A DNA stretch of 55,513 nt from Desulfurococcales archaeon (GTDB lineage: Archaea > Thermoproteota > Thermoprotei_A > Sulfolobales > NBVN01): NCBI GenBank assembly GCA_023255965.1, contig JAGDWE010000009.1, positions 1-55,513 on the forward strand, given 5' to 3'. Below the pieces are notes generated by a model. That model ran no database searches and was not told the DNA's origin. It was given only the letters and a program-made list of their open reading frames with translations. The translations under genes were made by a program, and so were the position numbers. This document shows positions 42,852-52,562 of this stretch, piece after piece. Within the stretch, counting starts at the first letter, position 1. Every line of letters starts with the position of its first letter.

Positions 42852-44581
42852 ATCTCGTGGTCAAGTTTGATCGGTATAGGTCTGGGGTCGGGCAGTATAC
42901 GTATTAATGCATCCCCCTTACTAAGTAATAACGTATAGTCCTTAATCTCTTCATAAGATATCCTCATATAGTTTGATAATTCCTTCCAGTAAAGGATGTC
43001 CGGCGATGGTAATGCTATAAATAAACCTATATTCTCTATGAGGTCCTTACCTAATTCGCCTAAGTCGTTAAGGGATTGCGTAGCCAGCGCTATTGAGATC
43101 CCATAACCCCTACCTAACTTAATTAACTTAATCAGTAATGGGACCTTATTAAACATGAATTGCCACGCCTCATCAATAACCACCTGAACCCTAGGTATAT
43201 GGCTTTCTCTAACCGTGTTCATATAAAGTAAGTTAATAACGTTAAAGAATGCGGCTACACTTAAATTTAGGTAATCTACGCCTAATGCACTAATATGCGA
43301 TAAATTAATTACCGTAATTGATTCTGAACTGCTTAATGCCTCAATAAGCGGTGGATCACATTCTAGCGTTTCTATGGTGTTAAATATACGCATTAATCTG
43401 TACTGAACATACTCATCATCAATACCTAATGTTAGATCCTTAGCAACCTCCCAGAAATTACTCAAGACCTCGTCCTGGAGTTCTGACGCCTCGCTAAGCA
43501 CCTTAAATAATGACGCCGTTAGCTCTCTGTCACCTTTTAAAATCATCGAATCACTTATTAATTCTGTGAGGAAAGCTGCCCTCAAGTTCTTAGGTATGTA
43601 TTTTAGTAAATCAACTATGCCTAGACCGATACTTACGCCCAGGTCAACTACCCAAGGCTTAAAACCCTTCATCAACAGCCTACCAACATACTCATTTTTA
43701 ACGTCAACGATGAACACCTTAGTTGAGTACGTAAGGTAAGTTCTCAGCAGTAGCGTTATTAAAGTCTCAGTCTTACCTATGCCTGAAGGACCTAGAACTA
43801 ATACGTGCGGGTTAAGGCAATTACCTATATTCCAGAAGATTTCCTCAGATGTAATTATATTATATCCTAGGTAAATTCCCTGGCTTCTTAGGTCAAATCT
43901 AGTCCTCGCATTTATTATGTGAGGGGCGAATAATGCTAATGTTGGTGATGCCATCTTAAAGGAGTACCTTAGCCTAAGTAATTTAGTAAGTATTAAATTA
44001 ACGAGCCTAGGTGGAAAACCTCGAAAAAATATGTGAAGTAATGCCATACCTTCAATGCCCTTTAGCTCAGAAGTAACTATGCCCAAGGATCCTAGGGTCT
44101 TCATAAGTAAATCCGCCCTAGAATTCAACGCGTTCACCACTTCGTCCTCAGAGGTACCACATGCTTCTACAGAGTAAAATACAATTAAATCGAATGGTTG
44201 TAGGCCATGCTTAGCTATTTTATCCCTAAGCTTACTGAGCTTCTCTAATTCCGTCTTAGCCTTAATGTTATTAGGGTTTACCTCAAGATCTATTAATAAG
44301 CTTTGAATCTTCTTATTTAACTCAGAGACAACTTTCTCCTTGCTTAATGGGGTAAATATCGATTTGATCTCTATAGGGAAGCCTAAATTCATGGAATTAA
44401 AGTATGTTTTTAAGTACTTTACTACTTCGTGATCGCTTAAGTCATTTATGGAAGTAACTACCTTATTTACCTTAATTACTTTCCTACCGCATAATTCGTT
44501 ATCTGGCCTACGAAACAGTATTATACCATTATTTAACACCTTAACTTCTTTTAAGCCTAAGTCTAGTACTGAGGCCTTCAT
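42848..44581 (-). CDS. VirB4/HerA-like ATPase of the pilus cluster
   Basis: About 577 residues. Walker A is LGPSGIGKTETL near residue 264, followed by VFIVDVKNEYVG. Walker B is VQVVIDEAWQFMF near residue 460, and ATQSLNDLG follows as in VirB4 and HerA. The N-terminal 230 residues resemble a VirB4-type domain. Such ATPases power conjugation-like DNA or protein transfer; crenarchaeal CedB proteins that import DNA are related. The start is ATG 44581; TTG 44590 is possible. It is the last gene of an operon with pilus genes, which suggests a role in pilus or transfer function. Confidence 0.75.
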   Translation of the reverse strand: MKASVLDLGLKEVKVLNNGIILFRRPDNELCGRKVIKVNKVVTSINDLSDHEVVKYLKTYFNSMNLGFPIEIKSIFTPLSKEKVVSELNKKIQSLLIDLEVNPNNIKAKTELEKLSKLRDKIAKHGLQPFDLIVFYSVEACGTSEDEVVNALNSRADLLMKTLGSLGIVTSELKGIEGMALLHIFFRGFPPRLVNLILTKLLRLRYSFKMASPTLALFAPHIINARTRFDLRSQGIYLGYNIITSEEIFWNIGNCLNPHVLVLGPSGIGKTETLITLLLRTYLTYSTKVFIVDVKNEYVGRLLMKGFKPWVVDLGVSIGLGIVDLLKYIPKNLRAAFLTELISDSMILKGDRELTASLFKVLSEASELQDEVLSNFWEVAKDLTLGIDDEYVQYRLMRIFNTIETLECDPPLIEALSSSESITVINLSHISALGVDYLNLSVAAFFNVINLLYMNTVRESHIPRVQVVIDEAWQFMFNKVPLLIKLIKLGRGYGISIALATQSLNDLGELGKDLIENIGLFIALPSPDILYWKELSNYMRISYEEIKDYTLLLSKGDALIRILPDPRPIPIKLDHEI

Positions 44582-44583
44582 AT

Positions 44584-46944
44584 CTACCAATTAATAATTA
44601 GGTTTTTAAGATGTAACGCAACACCGCACGCTAATTCCAGGCACTTTCTAAGTATCTCGCTATATTTAATCACGTATACATCCCTTACCCCGTTACCTAA
44701 TACTATTACCACTATATCATTAACTAAGTTATTTAAATCCAAAGATATCTCCCCAGCAAGCCCCTTAGATACATATGCGGCATTACCCACTAATGCTATT
44801 AAGGTGCTATCGTTCAAGAACTCATATATTAGTTTGATCTTAACTCCTTCAGATGTAATTGAGGGAACTAATAGTAGCTTCCTCAAGGGATTTACTTCGC
44901 TTATCTTTAGCTTAATTTCGTTGTCTACAAACCCATTAACGCACTTACGAATCAAATCCACCTTGACATTTAATTCGTTACTCGACTTAACATCAATAAG
45001 CACCAAATTGCTGCTATTAATTAATTGGCGCTTCACCCAGTGAAATGCGCCAATGCCGTAGCTGAATTCGAGAACTGCTGGAAGGCTACATTCCTCAATC
45101 ACTACGCTATTAATACCATTAAATTTCCTGCCATCTGCGCATGTAACTTGCACGCTAACGGGTATTTCCTTGTTAACAGAGTTGGTGAGGGTAAGCTTAT
45201 ACCTACATTCGTCTATGTACTCTAACGAATATGATATTATGCTGTAGGGATCGTTTATTAGATGTTCAGTAAGGTCTATGGTATATGCGGCGAGTACTTC
45301 GCTGCGATTAATCCATTCATACTCGATGAGCAATTGCAGGGTATTACTAAAAATCCGTAGCGAGTCCTCTAACTCTAACTCATTACGTCCAGGTCTAAGA
45401 ATATGTGAACGGGATTTAACTATTTGATTTCCTTCAACGTAATTTATAATTACCTTTAATTCCTCAGGCAAAGGATTGTATATTGATAGAAAGTACTTGA
45501 TGAGTAAGTTATCATCGCCATTATATAGCCTTCCATTGATTGAGTACTTAACTTCATTAATCTTCAAATCCAGGACTTCAGGCCTATTCACCATCACCTT
45601 AAAGATATTTGAGTACTTCGTTAGCATAAAGTCGATTATAGCCTTAAAACTGATTTCAACGCCCAGCTTAATAGGCTTTATGCTGTATTCCTTAATTAGG
45701 TCGTTATCTAGTGGGTTGCTTAGTAAGATTATAGGACCCTTAATAATTAACTGTGAAGGCTTACTCCACGGCATTATAACTAACCTCGGGTATCCCATGC
45801 TAGAATTAGCTTCTATACCCACGTATAGATCCCTTAAGTCCGTTAGATCGTAAATTAATACCTTACCTTCATACACACATACTAAGGCATCATTGATTAT
45901 ACTGCAATCCATCAATTTATATGATGCCATGTGGGCATTAACACTAAAGAGCTCTAGCGAGTTAGGAGTGCGGAATGCGATGTAGTTGGTTCCTACACTT
46001 CCATCAATAACCCTGAGGTCGCTAATTAACCTCCAAATGTTATTATTGAGTATGTAGGGGCGACTATTTAGTATAATAATCAATTCACCGCCAGGGAGGT
46101 AGCCTACAACCCTTGGACTGACGGCAAATATTAAAGGCCTTAACTCCTTTCCATTGAATTCCATGAGTAGGTTATGTTGCTGACTATGAAGCAAGTATCT
46201 ACCGCCGATATCTACTAACGGGAACGCATTAAGCGGTATCCTTAATAAATTGTTGAAAGATATTAAGTAAGATCCCTCAACGCAATTGATGAATCCAAGG
46301 CAATCACCTACTAGCACATCATTAACTTCATGACACTTACTTAACTCATACAGCTTATGTATATTTAAGTTCTTATGATTCAATAACGCAAATAACTTCC
46401 TATCACGTTTGAAGACGAGCAACGATGTAGTTTTTGATTCATAATATCTAACGTAATCTACCTCGATAGGTGATTTCCTGATCAAAGGTGATATTAGGTA
46501 CTTAGTTCCATTACTCTTCGTTAGAACCAGTGATGGACCATAGAAACCCTCCACGGCAACACCTTTAAATGATTTAAGGATCCATTCCTCCTCATTAGAG
46601 CGTAGGTCGTATAGCGACACGCCATCACTATATACGTTTATCAACATATCATTATATGCGAAGTAAGTCTTAGCGTAAAACCTTAATAATGATCCGTCAC
46701 CGAGAATTACCTTAGATGAGTCGCCTTCATGAAGGATCCATAATCCGCTAATGTATGTAGTTAAATTATCATTAATTACTAGCTTAGGCACTTCGGCAAA
46801 GCTCCTAAGATAAGGCTTAATTATTATCTTATTAAAGCTCATACTCTTTAATAAAAGCCACCTACTAAGCGCTCTATCATCTACGTATTGATTTTTAAAG
46901 TAATCACGTAGATCCAAGTGATGCTTAAGGATAGGGAGCTTCAT
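44584..46944 (-). CDS. Large beta-propeller-like protein of the pilus cluster
   Basis: A 786-residue protein that I do not recognise. Residues 30-400 are repeated short beta strands with patterns such as GTKYLISPL and EGKVLIYDL, which suggest a beta-propeller. Residues 420-760 look like two or three Ig-like domains (LPEELKVIINYVEGNQI, then LRPGRNELELED). There is no signal peptide or membrane anchor. It starts 4 nt after the TadC-like gene and overlaps the VirB4-like gene region. It may be a scaffold or cytoplasmic platform for the machine; that is inference. Confidence 0.55.
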   Translation of the reverse strand: MKLPILKHHLDLRDYFKNQYVDDRALSRWLLLKSMSFNKIIIKPYLRSFAEVPKLVINDNLTTYISGLWILHEGDSSKVILGDGSLLRFYAKTYFAYNDMLINVYSDGVSLYDLRSNEEEWILKSFKGVAVEGFYGPSLVLTKSNGTKYLISPLIRKSPIEVDYVRYYESKTTSLLVFKRDRKLFALLNHKNLNIHKLYELSKCHEVNDVLVGDCLGFINCVEGSYLISFNNLLRIPLNAFPLVDIGGRYLLHSQQHNLLMEFNGKELRPLIFAVSPRVVGYLPGGELIIILNSRPYILNNNIWRLISDLRVIDGSVGTNYIAFRTPNSLELFSVNAHMASYKLMDCSIINDALVCVYEGKVLIYDLTDLRDLYVGIEANSSMGYPRLVIMPWSKPSQLIIKGPIILLSNPLDNDLIKEYSIKPIKLGVEISFKAIIDFMLTKYSNIFKVMVNRPEVLDLKINEVKYSINGRLYNGDDNLLIKYFLSIYNPLPEELKVIINYVEGNQIVKSRSHILRPGRNELELEDSLRIFSNTLQLLIEYEWINRSEVLAAYTIDLTEHLINDPYSIISYSLEYIDECRYKLTLTNSVNKEIPVSVQVTCADGRKFNGINSVVIEECSLPAVLEFSYGIGAFHWVKRQLINSSNLVLIDVKSSNELNVKVDLIRKCVNGFVDNEIKLKISEVNPLRKLLLVPSITSEGVKIKLIYEFLNDSTLIALVGNAAYVSKGLAGEISLDLNNLVNDIVVIVLGNGVRDVYVIKYSEILRKCLELACGVALHLKNLIINW

Positions 46945-46948
46945 AAAA

Positions 46949-48451
46949 TTAACCCAGCATAAGTGCCAGGATTAACATAGCTATACCGGTAATTAGAGTG
47001 TTACCTAAGGAGTCATATAGTGTATAGTCAACGTATAGTGAGTACCAAGTAACAATCACGTAAATTAAGACCATGTAGTTCATTAACTTAACATTGGCTA
47101 AAGTCGCCATGGACGTAAGCAACCACGGCATTATCAATGACATCATCATGAGCGGGAGTAAACTCACTATATAGTGCTTAAAGTCCTCGATCATATCTAG
47201 GGTCAATGTTCTCAAATTAAGCAATTGCTCCTTACTTAGATTGCCGTTGACTAATGACCTAACTATTATGTAGTATGTATACCTTCCTAACCACGATCTG
47301 ATAGCTGGGAGATTATCCTTTAAATTGTTTAGGTTTAACTTAGATCCTAGCCTTCTTAAACTCCTCGATCTACACGTCATTAAAACTTCTTTAAAGCCCT
47401 TTAACGGGTTTACCAGGATATATGGTGTCTCAGCATATAATGAAATTACCTTAGGTAATTCGCTGACTTCTGTAATTACTTCAATAAAATCACGTAAATT
47501 GAGGATGCCGTTTATGATTAGAAGGACTGATGATGTAAGTAACGCGTGCTTGATTACTGGTTGATCAAGCATAGACAGCGATAGGGGGATGATAAATAGT
47601 GTTACCATGTATATGACTATGTTTTTTAGCTTAAAAATGATGCTATTATTATTTACTAATGTCTTAAGATGTAACGTCTTCCCGGGCATGAAAATCAATA
47701 TTGGTATGATGGTGGCTAAAAAGAATATTGATGGAACCGCTTCGATAGCTCCTGAAATTATTGATAAGGATACCATTAGTGAAGGTAAGTAACTTAACAG
47801 TACTCCGGCTATTAGCGAAATTGTAGTCCTTAATTGAATTGATGTCTTAGCATCGCCTCTTAATTTATGTAGCAATTCGTTAGACGTATTAAGTAGCCAT
47901 GCATTAACCACTCCCTTAGATAGCGCTAACACATAATCACTAAGTAACCTATTGACGTACTTCGAAGCTGAGTACTTAATATACGTATTTATAGCCTCCG
48001 TCACTGTTAAGAAGCTTCTAAATACCCTTAATCTCAGCCCCTCAACAACCAATTCCTTAAATACGTGCTCCCATCCGCTCAATTCGCATAGATCGTTTAC
48101 TAACTCCGTTGAATAAGTGTATATAGCTGCCTCTGAGATTATGAAGTAAGCTAATTCCTCCTCCACCTTCTTCCTCCTTACCCTCACAATATAGCTGTAG
48201 CTTAGGTAAGGAAGCATCATGGATGTTAGGGCTGCGGAAGGTATCGCAAGTGCGGTTAATGTTACATAGGTCGCTACTGTAAATCCAAGCATATAGTTTA
48301 ACACGATAATTAACACAGTGACTACTAGTACTGAGGCAGTGATGTATTTGAGAAGCATCGATTTTAAGTCTCTAACACCGGCCCTTGTTAACCCAGCTTT
48401 AACTCTAAGATCCTGTATTAACTCTAGGTATTTATTAATGTAATTCCTCAT
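46949..48451 (-). CDS. TadC/ArlJ-like pilus assembly membrane protein
   Basis: A 500-residue protein with about nine hydrophobic segments and two cytoplasmic helical domains (about residues 85-200 and 330-420). This layout is that of the archaeal type II/IV secretion platform protein (T2SS F domain), as in ArlJ and TadC. The typical first domain pattern EEELAYFIISEAAIYTYST lies near residue 95. It anchors the pilus base and transmits ATPase motion. It starts 1 nt after the ATPase gene stop, so the two are coupled. Confidence 0.75.
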   Translation of the reverse strand: MRNYINKYLELIQDLRVKAGLTRAGVRDLKSMLLKYITASVLVVTVLIIVLNYMLGFTVATYVTLTALAIPSAALTSMMLPYLSYSYIVRVRRKKVEEELAYFIISEAAIYTYSTELVNDLCELSGWEHVFKELVVEGLRLRVFRSFLTVTEAINTYIKYSASKYVNRLLSDYVLALSKGVVNAWLLNTSNELLHKLRGDAKTSIQLRTTISLIAGVLLSYLPSLMVSLSIISGAIEAVPSIFFLATIIPILIFMPGKTLHLKTLVNNNSIIFKLKNIVIYMVTLFIIPLSLSMLDQPVIKHALLTSSVLLIINGILNLRDFIEVITEVSELPKVISLYAETPYILVNPLKGFKEVLMTCRSRSLRRLGSKLNLNNLKDNLPAIRSWLGRYTYYIIVRSLVNGNLSKEQLLNLRTLTLDMIEDFKHYIVSLLPLMMMSLIMPWLLTSMATLANVKLMNYMVLIYVIVTWYSLYVDYTLYDSLGNTLITGIAMLILALMLG

Positions 48452-48452
48452 A

Positions 48453-51116
48453 TCAAATCCTATTTGAAGTTATATCCTTATTAGGAGAATTAAAACCCCT
48501 GACTTTAACGCTCTTCCTAAATAACTCCTCCTCTGTAACTTCATCACCAAACGTGTATAGATTATTTAATACTATACTGTCAGTTTCCTCATCATATATC
48601 GGTTCATCAACGCTAACTACAGCTCTTTTAAGGCTCTTACCATGGTATACGTAATTAACTGTTATGAAGGTCCAGAACATGCTTACCTGATACGGGCTTA
48701 AATTTATCGGAGGCCCTGTAAGCCTCATCAATGCCTCCTTAACGTTCCCCCCATGAAATGTTGTATTATGTGTTAGTATGAGGGACCCTGATATAGCATA
48801 GATATGTGTTTCAGGTACCTCAATATCGTAGAGAAGGCTTTCCTTCTCCACTACTTCTACCTTCTTCACCCTTAATAGCAGGAGTTTTCCTCTCAACCCT
48901 TTATCATGCTTTGGCTTTCCATGCATCTTAATGTTCGCATAATTCATGTAAGCGATATTATCTACATTATCTAGGAGGTCGAGGATTTCAAATGCCTTTT
49001 GCTCGTATTCACCTCCACGGATATGAATGAGGTATGTAGCACCTCCGTTTACAGAGCATCCACGTTTCCTCAGACGAACATCTGCAACTATTCCTAAGCT
49101 CCTTAATATGAGATATAAGCTTTCAGCAAGCCTTCTATTAGCGGTCTTTACTGTAATACCACTGCCCTTCCTTGTACGAATGGCACCTGCATCGAAATAT
49201 CCCTCAATTATACCTACTCTAAAATCCTCAGGCGCTCTAAGAGCTAAATCCAGCGGTACACATCTATTGTGCTCATGTACCCTACCATCCAGTAACCCCA
49301 CCAGGAACCTCGTGAAAATCGATGAGCGAATGAGAATGCGAGCAACATTACCACTATCATAGATAGAGATCGCGTCCTTTAGCCCTAGTTCCTCCAAGGC
49401 ATGTAATATCTTCTTTTGCTTCCATGAAGCGTCTACACTCATATTGAACGTTACTCTGACGGGGATCCCATACTCGTCATGCTCTACATCACCACTTACG
49501 AGGAAGGACCCTATGAGATAGCCTAGATCCTTGCTTAACTTTACTATATATGGGAAGGGGGGTTCTTGACTAGATGTGTTAGCATGGATTACGAGGTCCT
49601 TAAGCTTACGCCCATCGTATTCCCTCCCCCTTAAGATCGCATCTGCATCCTTAGCAGACATGCATTTACTTTGAGTCTCACTTTTATCACAGATTACCAA
49701 AGATCTCTTGTAGTCGTCTTCTAAGTAATCCATTGTTATTACGTAGCGCATAGTTGTCGGGCCAAGCTGTGGAGGATGAGGAAGTGATATGAGTATGTCC
49801 CCAGGTTTAAGATCTTTTGCAGGTTTTGTAATAGATTTCCCTTTCTCGTACACTATGACCGAATGTTCCTCATGAACTTCGTGAACAACTCCCCCACTAA
49901 CATGTATTCTTACAAACCTACGGCTACCGTCCTTGATTATCGCCCTCGATATAGGTACCCATCTGGCAACTCCTTTCACGTCCCCAGTAACAACCTCCAC
50001 GTGTTTATACTTCCCATTAATCACACCCTCAACTACGTCGCCAATTTCATATAGATCTACTTTACCATCGACTTTTGCAAGGACAAGCTGATCCTTAGGT
50101 AAGCATAGTCCGCCTAAGCCCATGTTCATTGCTTGAACTAATACCTGAGCTTCGCTCCCCCTAGTCTCACCTATTACTATGTATCTACTTACCGATGCCC
50201 TTAGTGCTGCCTTAGATAACGTAAATTGATCTAAGAAATTATTTGGGACGGTTGATGTAGGCACTATATACCTAACCCAGTTACTCTTAGGCGGTGGATC
50301 GATCTCAGGAGTGTCTTCTATAATGACTATCTTCCAGGTCTGTGGTATGCATTCGTACAGTATCGCCCTAAGTAATGTCGTTTTACCCGAGCCCGGAGGC
50401 CCTAAAATTACTATACTACCCCTCGATCTGATCACGGCATTTATGTACTTAACTAAAGCTCTAGGCAAAGTTCCCTCACTAATTAACGAATTTAAACTTA
50501 TGCCGCCATAGTTTCTCTTCTTCCTAATGGTTATCTCAGGTCTATCTAAGCTTACCTCAGGTAGCACTAAGTGCACCCTATGACCTCCATCTACATCAGG
50601 GAGGTTGGCATCCAAAATGGGGTATGACTTAGATATTATCTTACCCGCCTTCTCCGAAAATAAATTGATATACCTAAGGACTTCCTCAACATCGCTTAAA
50701 ACTATATTCGTAGGTATATAATCAGCCTCCGGATCAATTCTTAAGACCTTACTATGTCTAACCCATATAGGGCCGGGACCTACGACTGTTATATCTTCAA
50801 TGTAGGGATCATCAATTAATACTTGGAACTTCTTATACTTAAGTTCCTTCCTTAGTACATAAAGGACGCTTATGAAATCTTCATTACTAATGCCCAAGAC
50901 CTCTGAAACAGCCTTAGATAATATTAAATCATTTAATTCGCAATTATATGGTATTGAGGTAAGTATCTTATCCATATTCCTAAGGACTAACTCCTCAACG
51001 TCCTTGCCCAGGAATTCCTCAACAACGTATTGATAGCTATTACCGTACTTAATTATCTTGATGTTAGATATGCCTACATTATATTCATCAATAACCTCAG
51101 CCTTGAGCCCGGTCAT
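48453..51116 (-). CDS. Type II/IV secretion (pilus) ATPase containing an intein
   Basis: An 887-residue precursor. Without its 447-residue intein the mature protein is about 440 residues, the size of archaeal pilus ATPases of the GspE/VirB11/ArlI family. Walker A is LGPPGSGKTTLL near residue 238, the Asp box is IIEDTPEI near residue 265, and IGETRGSEA near residue 315 is the Walker B region. After splicing MNMGLGGL joins TTFHGGN, restoring the conserved His box. It forms a ring that drives pilin assembly. It lies directly downstream of the pilin gene and upstream of the TadC-like gene. Confidence 0.92.
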   Translation of the reverse strand: MTGLKAEVIDEYNVGISNIKIIKYGNSYQYVVEEFLGKDVEELVLRNMDKILTSIPYNCELNDLILSKAVSEVLGISNEDFISVLYVLRKELKYKKFQVLIDDPYIEDITVVGPGPIWVRHSKVLRIDPEADYIPTNIVLSDVEEVLRYINLFSEKAGKIISKSYPILDANLPDVDGGHRVHLVLPEVSLDRPEITIRKKRNYGGISLNSLISEGTLPRALVKYINAVIRSRGSIVILGPPGSGKTTLLRAILYECIPQTWKIVIIEDTPEIDPPPKSNWVRYIVPTSTVPNNFLDQFTLSKAALRASVSRYIVIGETRGSEAQVLVQAMNMGLGGLCLPKDQLVLAKVDGKVDLYEIGDVVEGVINGKYKHVEVVTGDVKGVARWVPISRAIIKDGSRRFVRIHVSGGVVHEVHEEHSVIVYEKGKSITKPAKDLKPGDILISLPHPPQLGPTTMRYVITMDYLEDDYKRSLVICDKSETQSKCMSAKDADAILRGREYDGRKLKDLVIHANTSSQEPPFPYIVKLSKDLGYLIGSFLVSGDVEHDEYGIPVRVTFNMSVDASWKQKKILHALEELGLKDAISIYDSGNVARILIRSSIFTRFLVGLLDGRVHEHNRCVPLDLALRAPEDFRVGIIEGYFDAGAIRTRKGSGITVKTANRRLAESLYLILRSLGIVADVRLRKRGCSVNGGATYLIHIRGGEYEQKAFEILDLLDNVDNIAYMNYANIKMHGKPKHDKGLRGKLLLLRVKKVEVVEKESLLYDIEVPETHIYAISGSLILTHNTTFHGGNVKEALMRLTGPPINLSPYQVSMFWTFITVNYVYHGKSLKRAVVSVDEPIYDEETDSIVLNNLYTFGDEVTEEELFRKSVKVRGFNSPNKDITSNRI
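48765..50105 (-). mobile_element. Intein with LAGLIDADG-type endonuclease region
   Basis: The intein spans residues 338-784 of the precursor. It begins with Cys (CLPKDQLVLA) and has the splicing block B near HVSGGVVHEVHEEH. It ends with HIYAISGSLILTHN followed by Thr, all as expected for protein splicing. A homing endonuclease lies in the middle: LGYLIGSFLVSGD and VGIIEGYFDAG look like two LAGLIDADG helices. The first seems to lack the acidic catalytic residue (Ser in its place), so cutting activity may be lost. Confidence 0.92.
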
Positions 51117-51151
51117 AATCCCACTAAAAAATAGTGTTTATTTTTACCCTG

Positions 51152-51619
51152 CTACTTAACTACCACTTTGACTACGTAATTATTACCTAAAATGTCCTTA
51201 ACCTCAAGTATTACGACGGAGATCCTTGAAGTGATGTTAGGTAGTGTTATAAGCAACGTAGCTTCATCACCTGGGCTTAGTATTGATTTACCTGAGATTC
51301 TCGTTGCTGAAGTATTGATGGTGCCACCGTCTTCAAATACTATTGTGGCATTGACATGATTGCTTAGATCTAAGTCCTTACCTCCTTTATTAGCTAAGCT
51401 CAGCACCATGGTTACGTTGTTATTTCTGTAATCCATAGCCACGATGTTTGCAACTAATTCGGGCGCTACCGAATATCCATATGCCTTACTTACTTGTGAG
51501 GATAGCCAATTTTGAACTGCAAGGGTTACTGGAATAGCTACTGCTATTAGAGCAAGAACTATTATCAGGTCACTCACACCTAACCTGATTTTGTTGACTG
51601 AGCATTTGCGGGCTACCAT
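51152..51619 (-). CDS. Archaeal type IV pilin-like protein
   Basis: A protein of about 155 residues with a short basic N-terminus (MVARKCSVNKIRLG), then a long hydrophobic helix (LIIVLALIAVAIPVTLAV). This is a class III signal peptide, and a prepilin peptidase could cut after the Gly. The rest is beta-rich with Thr and Asn, as in pilins and archaellins. ATG 51619 is chosen since GGGGGTG lies just upstream; the frame is open to 51676. It is the first gene of the pilus cluster and probably the filament subunit or a minor pilin. Confidence 0.8.
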   Translation of the reverse strand: MVARKCSVNKIRLGVSDLIIVLALIAVAIPVTLAVQNWLSSQVSKAYGYSVAPELVANIVAMDYRNNNVTMVLSLANKGGKDLDLSNHVNATIVFEDGGTINTSATRISGKSILSPGDEATLLITLPNITSRISVVILEVKDILGNNYVVKVVVK

Positions 51620-51676
51620 ATTAACACCCCCGTTACTTTCAATAAACTTATAAAGTGTTCTTGAATCCACAACCAA

Positions 51677-52001
51677 CCTTACTAGCGGGATCTCAATTTA
51701 GCGAAGCGCCCATCCACATCATCTTATTGGAATTAGAGCTAAGGGGATCGCCATTTATTAGTAAGATAACTGAGATGAGCATCTAAATATCTAACTAAAG
51801 ATTTTGCTGGCGGTTCCCCAGGACGGAGCTCTATCCTCACAAACTCCGATGTAGCAAAAGCTTAGACAGGAGTTGAGCCCGAACCCTCATGGCAGATGGT
51901 ACAGCACTAAACCTCGTTGTAGGAGTCCGCGCTAAGGATTAAAGGAGGTTGGTTGAAAAGTACGGAACTTAATAAGACATCATAAAATTAAATTAGCTTA
52001 A
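51677..52001. other. Gene-free region between pilin and SpeD genes
   Basis: No frame or clear RNA gene is seen. Patches such as agttgagcccgaaccctcat and aggagtccgcgctaagg look like old IS or tnpB debris, without support for a firm call. The pilus operon promoter must lie in the left part. Confidence 0.35.
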
Positions 52002-52406
52002 CTATCTATATCTAGAGGATCTATCTGCGTAATGGACTTTAAACGTCTTAGGTTTTAATACCGTAACTATATACTCGAATGCCTTCCATGGATCACTTTT
52101 CTCTCCACAAGTGTATATATCTACTGTAGCATACCTGTAGTTGACCCATGTATGTATAGCTATATGTGATTCCATAACTAACGCGAGTACTGAAACTCCT
52201 CCCTTAACTCCCTCAACCTTCCACGACTTGACCTCAACTAGTGTCATATTAGCTAATTGAGCTGCCTTAATAACTACGTCCCTAAGTAGATGTTCATCGG
52301 AGATCGCGTCAATAAGCGGCTCATAAAGATTCGCATATATATGTCTGCCTATTATCGCCTCGTCCATTTGTTTTAATTCATTACCTGATTGAGGGATTAC
52401 CTCCAT
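52002..52406 (-). CDS. AdoMet decarboxylase family protein (SpeD/arginine decarboxylase)
   Basis: A 134-residue proenzyme. The self-cleavage site is Glu-Ser in VMESHIAIHTW near residue 78-88, where the Ser becomes the pyruvoyl cofactor. YATVDIYTCG near residue 92 contains the Cys of the active site. In crenarchaea one paralog decarboxylates AdoMet and another arginine; sequence alone does not decide here. With the agmatinase it would make putrescine and polyamines. The start is ATG 52406, with a TATA box (gtttataaac, minus strand) near 52451-52460. Confidence 0.9.
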   Translation of the reverse strand: MEVIPQSGNELKQMDEAIIGRHIYANLYEPLIDAISDEHLLRDVVIKAAQLANMTLVEVKSWKVEGVKGGVSVLALVMESHIAIHTWVNYRYATVDIYTCGEKSDPWKAFEYIVTVLKPKTFKVHYADRSSRYR

Positions 52407-52562
52407 CTTATTATTACTTCCTCCTAATCAACTGCTTGTACCGGTCTAGGTTTATAAACTTAACGTATATAGGGTTCTACAAATGACATAATAAGGTACT
52501 AACCTAAGAGGAATACTTAACCGATCACACTTAGGATCATCAATTAAGGCATAATAATTTGA

